Below, one piece after another: positions 1 to 9,100 of a DNA stretch of 64,000 nucleotides. The position numbers and the translations under genes are program-made. Under the pieces are notes generated by a model. The model searched no databases and was not told where the DNA came from. It saw only the letters and a list, made by a program, of their open reading frames with translations. The stretch's first letter is position 1. Every line of letters starts with the position of its first letter. The DNA lies in NCBI GenBank assembly GCA_024349245.1, contig JALDNG010001413.1, forward strand, positions 42,318-106,317, written 5' to 3'. The DNA comes from Neodontobutis hainanensis (lineage: Eukaryota; Chordata; Actinopteri; Gobiiformes; Odontobutidae).

Positions 1-3000
1 GGATTCTCTGTCTCCTCTGGTCTTTGTGTGGCCTCTGTCTCCTCTAGTCTCTCTACCTCGCCTGCTTCCTCTCGTCTCTCTGTGTCCTCTGCCTCCACTG
101 GTCTCTCTGTGGCCTCTGCCTCCTCTGGTCTTTTTGTCTCCTCTGCCTCCTCTAGTCACTGTGTGGCCTCTGCCTCCTTTGGTCTCTCTGCCTTCTCTGC
201 CTCCTCTGCTTTAACTTCCTCCTCTGGTCTCTCTGTCTCTCTGCCTCATCTGGTCTCTCTGTGGCCTCTGCCTCCTCTGGTCTCTCTGCTTCCTTTGCCT
301 CCACTGGTCTCTCTATTGCCTCTGCCTCCTCTGGTCTCTCTGTGGCCTATGCCTCCTCTGGTCTCTCTGTCTCTCTGCCTCATCTGGTCTCTCTGTGGCC
401 TCTGCATCCTCTGGTCTCTCTGAAGCCTCTGCCTTCTCTGCTCTCTCTGTGGCCGCTGCCTCACTTGTCTCTCTGTGGCATTTGCCTTTTCTGGTCTCTC
501 TGCCTCCTCTGCCTCCTCTGGTCTGTCTGTGACCTCTGCCTCATCTGGTCTCTCTATAGCCTCTGTCTCCTCTGGACTCTCTGCCTTCTCTGCATCCTCT
601 AGTCTCTCTGTGGCTTTTGCCTCCTCTTGTCTCTCTGTCTTTCTGCCTCCTCTAGTCACCGTGTGGCCTCTGCCTCCTCGGGACTCTCTGCCTCCTCTAG
701 TCTTTCTGTGACACTTCCTCCTCTAGAGGTCTGCCTCCCCTGCTTCCTCTCGTCTCTCTGTCTCGTCTGCCTCCTCTGGTCTCTCTGCCTCCTCTGCCTC
801 CTCTGGTCTCTATGTGGCCTCTGCCTCCTCTGGTCTCTCTGTAGCCTCTGACTTCTCTTGTCTCTCTGCCTCCTCTGCCCCTCTGGTCTCTCAATCTCTA
901 CTGGTCTCTCTATTGCCTGTGCCTCCTCTGGTCTCTCTGTTGCCTCTGCCTCCTCTGGTCTCTCTGCCTCCTCTGCTTCCTCTCGTCTCTCTGTGGCCTC
1001 TTCCTCCTCTGCTCTCTCTGTCTCCCCTGCCTCCACTGGTCTCTCTGTGACCTCTGCAATCCTCTGGTCTCTCTGTGGCCTATGCCTCCTCTGGATTCTC
1101 TCATGGACTATGCCTCCACTGGTCTCTCTGTCTCCTCTGCCTCCTTTCATCTCTCTGTGGCCTCTGCATCTTCTGGTCTCTCTGTGGCCTCTGCCTCCTC
1201 TTGTCTCTCTATTCCTCTGCCTCCTCTGGTCTCTCTGTGGCCTCTGCATCTTCTGGTCTCTCTGTGGCCTCTGCCTCCTCTTGTCTCTCTTTTCCTCTAC
1301 CTCCTCTGGTCTCTCTGTGTCCTCTGTCTCCTCTGGACTCTCTGCCTTCTCTGCATCCTCTAGTCTCTCTGTGGCCTTTGCCTCCTCTTGTCTCTCTGTC
1401 TTTCTGCCTCCTCTGAACTCTTGGTGGTCTCTGCCTCCTCTTGTCTCTCTGCCTCCTCTGCCTCCTCTGGTCTCTCTGTGGCCTCTGCCTCCTCTGGTCT
1501 CTCTCTGGCCTCTGCCTTCTATTGTCTGTCTGCCTCCTATGCCCCATCTGGTCTCTCTGATTCCACTGGTCTCTCTATTGCTTCTGCCTCCTCTGGACTG
1601 TATGCCTCCTCTGATCTATTTGTGGCCTCTGCCTCCTCTGGTCTCTCTGCCTCCTCTTCCTCCTCTGCTTCCTTTCGTCTCTCTGTGGCCTCTGCCTCCT
1701 CTGGTCTCTCTGTCTCCTCTGCCTCCTCTGGTCTCTCTGCCTCCTCTGCTTCCTCTCGTCTCTCTGTGGCCTCTGCCTCCTCTGCTCTCTCTCTCTCCCC
1801 TGCCTCCACTGGTCTCTCTGCTCTCTCTACCTCCACTGGTCTCTCTGTGACCTCTGCAATCCTCTAGTCTCTCTGTGGCCTATGCCTCCTCTGGATTCTC
1901 TCATGGCCTCTGCCTCCTCTAGACTCTCTGCCTCCCCTGCTTTCTCTCGTCTCTCTGTCTCGTCTGCCTCCTCTGGTCTCTCTGCCTCCTCTGCCTCCTC
2001 TGGATTCTCTGTGGCCTCTGCCTCCTCTGGTCTCTCTGTGGCCTCTGTCTTCTCTTGTCTCTCTGCCTCCTCTGCCCCTCTGGTCTCTCTGTCTCTACTG
2101 GTCTCTCTATTGCCTGTGCCTCCTCTGGTCTCTCTGTGGCCTCTGCCTCCTCTGCTCTCTCTGTCTCCCCTGCCTCCACTGGTCTCTCTGCCTTCTCTGC
2201 CTCCTCTGCTCTCTCTACCTCCACTGGTCTCTCTGTGACCTCTGCAATCCTCTGGTCTCTGTGGCCTATGCCTCCTCTGGTCTCTCTGCGGCCTCTGCCT
2301 CCTCTGGTCTCTCTGTGAACTCTGCCTCCTCTGGTCTCTGTGTGGCCTCTGCCTCCACTGGTCTCTCTGTCTCCTCTGCCTCCTTTCGTCTCTTTGTGGC
2401 CTCTGCATCTTCTGGTCTCTCTGTGGCCTCTGCCTCCTCTTGTCTCTCTATTCCTCTGCCTCCTCTGGTCTCTCTGTGGCCTCTGCATCTTCTGGTCTCT
2501 CTGTGGCCTTTGCCTCCTCTTGTCTCTCTGTCTTTCTGCCTCCTCTGAACTCTTGGTGGCCTCTGCCTTCTCTGGTCTCTCTGCCTCCTCTGCCTCCTCT
2601 GGTCTCTCTGTGGCCTCTGCCTCCTCTGGTCTCTCTCTGGCCTCTGCCTTCTATTGTCTGTCTGCCTCCTATGCCCCATCTGGTCTCTCTGACTCCACTG
2701 GTCTCTATATTGCCTCTGCCTCCTCTGGACTGTCTGCCTCCTCATATCTATTTGTGGCCTCTGCCTCCTCTGGTCTCTCTGCCTCCTCTGCCTCCTCTGC
2801 TTCCTCTCGTCTCTCTGTGGCCTCTGCCTCCTCTGGTCTCTCTGTCTCCTCTGCCTCCTCTTGTCTCTCTGACTCCTCTCTGCCTCCTCTGGTCTCTCTG
2901 TGGCCTCTGCCTCCTCTGTTCTCTCTGTGGCCTCTGCCTTCTCTTTTCTCTCTGTCTCCTCTGTCCCCTCTGGTCTCTCTGCCTCCACTGGTCTCTCTAT

Positions 3001-4447
3001 TGCCTCTGCCTCCTCTCGTCTCTCTGTGGCCTCTGCCTCCTCTGGTCTCTTTGTCTCCTCTGCCTCCTCTAGTCACTCTGTGGCCTCTGCCTCCTCTGGT
3101 CTCTTTGTGTCCTCTGCCTCCACTGGTCTCTCTGCCTTCTCTGCCTCCTCTGCTCTCTCTACCTCCACTGGTCTCTCTGTGACCTCTGCAATCCTCTGGT
3201 CTCTCTGTGGCCTATGTCTCTTTTGGATTCTCTGTGGCCTCTGCCTCCTCTGGTTTCTCTGTCTCTTCTGCCTCCTCTCGTCTCTCTGTGGCCTCTGCCT
3301 CTTCTGGTCTCTCTGTGGTCTCTGCCTCCTTTTGTCTCTCTATTCCTCTGCCTCCTCTGGTCTCTCTGTGGCCTCGTTCTCCTCTGCTCTCTCTGCCTCC
3401 TCTGCATCCTCTTGTCTCTCTGCCTCCTCTGGTCTCTCTGTCTTTCTGCCTCCTCTGAACTCTCGGTGGCCTCTGCCCCTCTGGTCTCACTGTGGCCTCT
3501 GCCTCCTCTGCTCTCTCTGACTCCTTTGCCTCCTCTGGTCTCTCTGTGGCCTCTGCCTACTCTGGTCTCTCTGTGGCCACTGCCTTCTCTTGTCTGTCTG
3601 CCTCCTATGCCCCCTCTGGTCTCTCTGCCTCCATTGGTCTCTCTATTACCTCTGCCTCCGCTAGTCTCTCTGTGGCCTCTGCCTCCTCTGGTCTCTCTGT
3701 CTTTCTGCCTTCTCTGAACTCTCGGTGGCCTCTGCCCCTCTGGTCTCACTGTGGCCTCTGCCTCCTCTGCTCTCTCTGACTCCTTTGCCTCCTCTGGTCT
3801 CTCTGTGGCCTCTGCCTCCTCTGGTCTCTCTGTGGCGCTGCCTTCTCTTGTCTGTCTGCCTCCTATGCCCCCTCTGGTCTCTCTGCCTCCACTGGTTCTC
3901 TCTATTGCCTCTGCCTCCTCTGGTCTCTCTCTGGCATATGCCTCCTCGGGTCTCTTTGTCTCCTCTGCCTCCTCTAGTCACTCTGTGGCCTCTGCCTCCT
4001 CTGGTCTCTCTGCCTCCTCTGCCTCCTCTGCTCTTACTGCCTCTTTTGGTTCTCTCTCTCTCTCTCTGCCTCCTCTGGTCTCTCTGTGGCCTCAGCCTCG
4101 TCTGGTCTCTCTGTGGCCTCTGCCTTCTCTGGTCTCTATTTGGCCACTGCCTACTCTGGTCTCTCTGAGGCATCTGCCTTTTCTGGTCTGTCTGCCTCCT
4201 CTGCCTCCCTGGTCTCTCTGTGGCCTCTGCCTTCTCTGGTCTCTATCTGGCCACTGCCTGCTCTGTTCTCTCTGAGGCATCTGCCTTTTCTGGTCTGTCT
4301 GTGTCCTCTGCCTCCTCTAGTCTCTCTGTGGCCTCTGCCTCCTCTGGTCTGTCTGTGTCCTCTGCCTCCTCTGGTCTCTCTGTGGCCTTTGCCTCCTCTT
4401 GTCTCTCTGTCTCTTCTGCCTCCACTGGTCTCTCTGTGGCCTCTGGC
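1..4447. repeat. CT-rich 9/18/27-bp minisatellite, copy A
   Basis: This is a continuous tandem array of 9-bp modules. On the plus strand the commonest 27-bp unit joins GTGGCCTCT, GCCTCCTCT and GGTCTCTCT; 18-bp units lacking the first module are frequent. The plus strand is mostly pyrimidine and the minus strand mostly purine. The array enters from outside the window on the left and stops abruptly near 4447, inside an Ig-domain exon. The period is a multiple of three and the modules contain no stop codon in most frames, so several long overlapping open frames exist on both strands (serine/alanine-rich, leucine/proline-rich, arginine/glycine-rich). I infer these are not genes. Confidence 0.95.
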
Positions 4448-4635
4448 ATTTAGACATTTACGTTTATCTGTCCAGTAGGAACTACATTGTTGTAAGAAAA
4501 GGCCGTTCTGAGAAAAGCCTTTCAGTCTCCACTCTCCATTAGTGGAGCTGGATTCACAGCTCAGTGAGACTTTGTCAGACGTGAAGTGCTGTGATCTGTC
4601 AGGACTCACTGTGAGAGACACTGGGGACTCAACAT
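4448..4635 (-). pseudogene. Ig-domain exon cut by minisatellite (copy 1)
   Basis: Read on the minus strand, an acceptor (TTTGCAG) precedes an exon beginning DVESPVSLTVSPDRSQHF. It has a strand-B cysteine motif (VSLSCESS) followed by NGEWRLKGF, typical of fish FcRL/CD22-like Ig domains. About 60 codons in, just after a short cysteine-containing stretch, the sequence becomes minisatellite. The second cysteine, the G strand and the splice donor are absent. The third cluster keeps a short end of the same exon (WCESGSGELSNALNITFHS) that is missing here. The reading frame runs on into the repeat as arginine/glycine-rich residues, but I see no reason to think this is translated. Confidence 0.75.
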
Positions 4636-4736
4636 CTGCAAAACAACAAGTGCATAAATAATGAAGAATGAAAATAACATAAACACTTCCAGTTTCTAAA
4701 TATCTCTGAATGATTAGCAATAAATAAAGATCCTAC

Positions 4737-5036
4737 CTTTAGTCCAGACAAACTTGGGCTGACTGTATTCAGAGTAAAACAGAGGATGTCCTCGTCCTGC
4801 TCTACACACAAACCCTGCTGTGTTGGTCTGGTGCTGAACGCTGAAGGAGTCCTGTTCAGTCCCATTACTGTGACCTGGGAGCAGCTCATATTTGTAAGAG
4901 TCTGATGAATGAGGAACAGCCTTGTACCAGTAAAAGGTCCATCCTGCAGACGTCTGTTTAACACCACAGCTCAGAGAGACAGAGACTCCAGGATTCAGCC
5001 ATGACGGAGACACAGACAGGACAGGCTGGAGTTTAC
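4737..5036 (-). CDS. FcRL-like Ig-domain exon (copy 1)
   Basis: This is a 300-bp exon in phase 1, with acceptor ACAG before 5036 and donor GTAGGATC after 4737. The frame is open throughout. It starts GKLQPVLSVSPSWLNPGVSV and contains the B-strand cysteine (VSLSCGVK), the core tryptophans (GWTFYWYK) and the F-strand cysteine (TAGFVCRAGRG), ending PKFVWTK. This pattern is that of an extracellular Ig domain in teleost FcRL-like receptors. It lies between the degenerate exon at 5131-5410 and the minisatellite-cut exon. It has near-identical partners at 16368-16667 and 51895-52194. Confidence 0.8.
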
Positions 5037-5130
5037 CTGTTTGAACACTCATTAGATATCATTTGTCTTATTGTGTTTTTAAATTGTCAGTGTAATAATG
5101 TAATAATGAATAATGTGAGATGAAACCTAC

Positions 5131-5410
5131 TGTTGGACACATGTAATGTAACCTGGCTGCTCCATTCAGTTGCTTTATGTTGGTCATGTCTCATTATTCC
5201 TCTGCAGCTGTATTTGCCACTGTTCCTGAAGCAGCAGCACTTATTATCATTACTTTATCTTCTTTATTAGAAAAGCTCACACCAGATTTTTGTTCCATTC
5301 ATACGTCCACTCAGTGTCTGCTCCGTGTATTTCACATCTGAGAGTGACCTGCTCTTCTGGGAATATCTCAGGCCACTTTGGCTCCAGAGACACAGCAGCT
5401 GTGTCAGAGA
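5131..5410 (-). pseudogene. Frame-broken Ig-domain exon (copy 1)
   Basis: An acceptor (TGATCAG) and a donor (GTAGGT) bound 280 bp. The translation starts SDTAAVSLEPKWPEIFPEEQ and reads through VTLRCEI and TEWTYEWN, then meets an in-frame stop. A second frame carries GKYSCRGIMRHDQHKATEW and the end SSQVTLHVSN. Both cysteines and the core tryptophan are recognisable, so this was an Ig domain. Copy 2 breaks at different bases, so either the exon is decaying independently or the consensus has indel errors. Confidence 0.7.
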
Positions 5411-5540
5411 CTGATCAGAACCAACACAGTTACAAACAAGACTGGAACAATATGAATAAATGTTTCATTAATTTAGCTTTGAAGATATTAAAGACTGATA
5501 TGTTTCTAGTGATGTTTACAGATGATACAGACAAACTCAC

Positions 5541-5792
5541 CAACAGCATTAAGTCTGAAGGACTGACTGTCCTCAGTGAAATAAAGTGGGTCACCTCTTC
5601 CTGCTCTGCACCAGTACACTCCTCCCACTGAGACACTTATTTGTTGTTGATCAGAAGAACCTTTGAATAACTCTGTGTCTCTGAACCAGTAATATTTCCA
5701 ACCAGATGAAGCTGGAGTCACAGAGCAGCTCAGAGTCACTCTGCCTCCAGACTGAACCTCTGTCTCACCAGTCACTGTGGCCTTTGGCTTTT
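5541..5792 (-). CDS. FcRL-like Ig-domain exon (copy 1)
   Basis: This is a 252-bp open exon (84 codons, phase 1) with acceptor ATCCACAG and donor GTGAGTTT. It begins KPKATVTGETEVQSGGRVTL and has LSCSVT, SSGWKYYWFRD and GGVYWCRAGRGDPLYFTE, which gives the Ig cysteine pair and core tryptophan. This domain type is common in fish FcRL-like proteins. It is nearly identical to 17169-17420. Confidence 0.8.
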
Positions 5793-5862
5793 CTGTGGAT
5801 CAGAGTGGAAATGTATATAAATAACTTACTTGATATTGAACATAAAAGTTGTCCAGACTCAC

Positions 5863-6120
5863 TCAGTACGTTCAGTCTGGTCCTCTGCTCCACAGTGTTG
5901 TGAGATCTGGAGCTCTTTCTCCTCTACATCTGTAGTGTCACTGTCAGACTCAGTAACTCTGGAGATTGTATATTCTTTTGTTGTTTGATGTAGGACTGAA
6001 CCGGTCCTGCTCCACTGATACGTCCACTCAGTGTTTCCTCTGTCCTCAATCTCACATCTGAGAGTGAGACTGTCTCAGAAAAGATCTCAGACCAGTTTGG
6101 ATTCAGACTCACTGTGGGTT
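5863..6120 (-). pseudogene. FcRL-like Ig-domain exon with three 1-base deletions (copy 1)
   Basis: The exon is recognisable by PTVSLNPNWSEIF at its start and by the splice sites (acceptor GTTGACAG, donor GTGAGTCTGG). It is 258 bp, against 261 bp for the intact partner at 17491-17751. Three separate single-C losses (in runs of two or three C on the plus strand) break the frame after the first 20 codons, restore no long frame, and together explain the 3-bp difference. The placement in short C runs suggests consensus error as a real alternative to gene decay. Confidence 0.75.
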
Positions 6121-6198
6121 CTGTCAACATCAAATGTAATATTTAACATAATATAATTTCATTTTAAACCCATGTAAAACCCTCTTAACGTCCTCCAC

Positions 6199-9100
6199 TA
6201 GTCTCTCTGACTTATCTGTCTCCTCTAGTCTCTCTGTCGCCTCTGCCTCCTCTAATCTCTCTACCTTCTCTGCCTCCTCTGGTCTCTCTATGGCCTCTGC
6301 CTTTACTGGACTCTCTGTGGCCTCTGCTTCCACTGGTCTCTCTGTGACTTATGCCTCCTCTAGTCTCTCTCTGGCCTCTGCCTCCTCTGGTCTCTCTGCC
6401 TCCTCTGCCCTCTCTGCTCTCTCTGTGGCTTCTGACTCATCTGGACTCTCTGCCTCCTCTGGTCTTTATGTGGCCTCTGCTTCCTATAGTCTCCCTGCCC
6501 CGTTGCCTCCTCTGAACTCTCGGTGGCCTCTGCCGTCTCTCGTCTCTCTGCCCCATTGCCTCCTCTGGTTACTCTGTTGCCTATGCCTCCTCTGGTCTCT
6601 CTGCGGCCTCTGCCTCCTCTGGTCTCTCTGTGAACTTTGCCTCGTCTGATCTCTCTGTGGCCTCTGCCTCCTCTCGTCTCTCTGTGTCGCCTGCCTCCTC
6701 TGGACTCTCTGCCTCCTCTGGTCTCTCTGTGGCCTATGCCTCCTCTGGATTCTCTGTGGCCTCTGCCTCCTCTGGTCTCTCTGTCTTCTATGCCTCCACT
6801 CGTCTCTCTGTGGCCTCTGCCTCCTCTCTCTCTCTGGCCTCTACCTCCACTAGTCTCTCTGACTTATCTGTCTCCTCTAGTCTCTCTGTCGCCTCTTCCT
6901 CCTCTGGTCTCTCTGTGGCGTCTGCCTCCTCTGGTCTCTCTGTCTCCTCTGCCTCCTCTGGTCTCTCTACATCCTCTGCCTCCTCTGGTCTGTCTGTGTC
7001 CTCTGCCTCCTCTCGTCTCTCTGTGGCCTCTGCCTCCTCTGGTCTCTCTGTCTCCTATGCCTCCACTGGTCTCTCAGTGGCCTTTGACTCCACTCGTCTC
7101 TCTGTGGCCTCTGCCTCCTCTGCTCTCTCTCTGGCCTCTGCCTCCTCTAGTCTCTCTCTTATCTTTCTCCTCTAGTCTCTCTGTCGCCTTTCCCTCCTCT
7201 GGTCTCTCTGTGGCCTCTGCCTCCTCTAATCTCTCTGCCTTCTCTGCCTCCTCTGGTCTGTCTGTGTCCTATGCCTCCTCGTCTCTCTGTGGCCTCTGCC
7301 TCCTCTGGTCTCTCTGTCTCCTATGCCTCCACTGGTCTCTCAGTGGCCTTTGACTCCACTCGTCTCTCTGTGGCCTCTGCCTCCTCTGCTCTCTCTCTGG
7401 CCTCTGCCTCCACTAGTCTCTCTGACTTATCTGTCTCCTCTAGTCTCTCTGTCGCCTCTTCCTCCTCTGGTCTCTCTGTGGCATCTGCCTCCTCTAGTCT
7501 CTATGCCTTCTCTGCCTCCTCTTGTCTCTCTGTGGCCTCTGCCTTTACTGGACTCTCTGTGGCCTCTGCCTCCACTGGTCTCTCTGTCACTTATGCCTCC
7601 TCTGGTCTCTCTCTGGCCTCTGCCTCCTCTGGTCTCTCTGCCTCCTCTGCCTCCTCTGGTCTCTCTGTGGCCTATGCCTCCTCTGGATTCTCTGTGGCCT
7701 CTGCCTCCTCTGGTCTCTCTGTCTCCTCTGCCCCTCTTTATCTCTGTAGCCTCTGCCTCCTCTGGTCTCTCTGTGGCCTCTGCCTTCTCTTGTCTCTCTA
7801 TTCCTCTATCTCCTCTGGTCTCTCTGTCTTTCTGCCCCTCTGAACTCTCGGTGGCCTCTTCCCCTATGGTCTAACTGTGGCCTTGCCTCTTCTCTGCTAT
7901 ATATCTCCTCTGCCTCCTCTGGTCTCTCTGTGGCCTCTGCCTCCTCTGGCCTCTCTAGTCTCTCTGCCTCCACTAGTGTCTCTATTGCCTCTGCCTCCTC
8001 TGGTCTGTCTGTGGCCTCTGACTCTTCTGGTCTCTTTCTCTCCTCTGCCTCCTCTAGTCACTCTGTGGCCTCTGCCTCCTCTGGACTCTCTGCCTCCTCT
8101 GGTCTCTCTTTGGCATCTGCCTCCTTTGGTCTCTCTGCCTCCGCTGCTCTAACTGCCTCCTCTGGTCTCTCTGTGGCCGCTGCCTCCTCTGGTCTCTCTG
8201 TGGCATCTGCCTCCTCTGGTCTCTCTGCCTCCTCTGCCTCCTCTGGTCTCTCTGTGGCCTCTGCCTCCTCTGGTCTTTTGTGGCCTCTGCCTCCTGGTCT
8301 CTCTCTGTGGCCTCTACCTCCTCTAGCCTCTCTGTGGCCTCTGCCTCCTCTGGACTCTCTATTCCTCTATCTCCTCTGGTCTCTCTGTGGCCTCTGTCTC
8401 CTTTGGTCTCTCTGCCTCCTCTGCATCCTCTCGTCTCTCTGCCTCCTCTGGCTCTCTCTGTCTTTCTGCCTCTCTGAACTCTCGGTGGCCTCTTCCTCCT
8501 CTGGTCTACTGTGGCCTCTTCCTCTTCTGCTCTCTCTATCTCCTCTGCCTCCTCTCTCTCTCTGTGGCCTCTGCCTCCTCTGGTCTCTCTGTGGCCTCTG
8601 CCTTCTCTGACTCTCTGCCTCCTCTGACCCCTCTAGTCTCTCTGCCTCCACTCTCTTTTTGCCTCTGCCTCCTCTAGTCACTCTGTGGCCTCTGCCTCTC
8701 TGGACTCTCTGCCTCCTCTGGTCTCTTTGTGGCCTCTGCCTCCTCTGGTCTCTCTGCCTCCGCTGCTCTAACTGCCTCCTCTGGTCTCTCTGTGGCCTCT
8801 GCCTCCTGTGGTCTATCTGTGGCCTCTGCCTCCTCTGGTTTCTCTGTGGCCTCTACCTCCTCTGGCCTCTCTGTGGCCTCTGCCTCCTCTGGACTCTCTG
8901 CCTCCTCTGGTCTTTGTGGTCTCTGCCTCCTCTGGTCTCTCTGCCTCCTCTGCTCCCTCTGCTCTCTGCCTCCACTGGTCTCTCAATTGCCTCTGCCTCC
9001 TCTGGTCTCTTTGTCTCCTCTGCCTCCTCTAGTCACTCTGTGACCTCTGCCTCTTCTGGTCTCTCTGTGGCCTCTGCCTCCTCTGGACTCTCTGCCTCCT

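Larger units (their letters stand above)
1..6198. repeat. Large duplicated segment, copy 1
   Basis: This stretch matches 11600-17829 from end to end: first the minisatellite, then the five Ig exons and their introns in the same order. Exon-to-exon offsets are constant (11631 bases) through the unique part. The match ends at about 6198: copy 1 returns to minisatellite while copy 2 continues into unique sequence after GTCCTCCA. It may be a real tandem duplication, or two haplotypes placed in series by the assembler. I cannot separate these from sequence alone. Confidence 0.9.

Noticed and set aside
656..1850. Long open frames in the minisatellite, for example 330 codons plus and 197 codons minus
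   Set aside because: The same composition is open in many frames of both strands because the period is a multiple of three. Translations are simple repeats with no start context, splice support or conserved frame between copies.
1..4447. CRISPR-like array
   Set aside because: Units are contiguous without unique spacers, and the sequence is from a vertebrate genome.
5290..5631. 113-codon plus-strand open frame across the Ig exons
   Set aside because: It is antisense to two Ig exons whose splice sites and cysteines support the minus strand.
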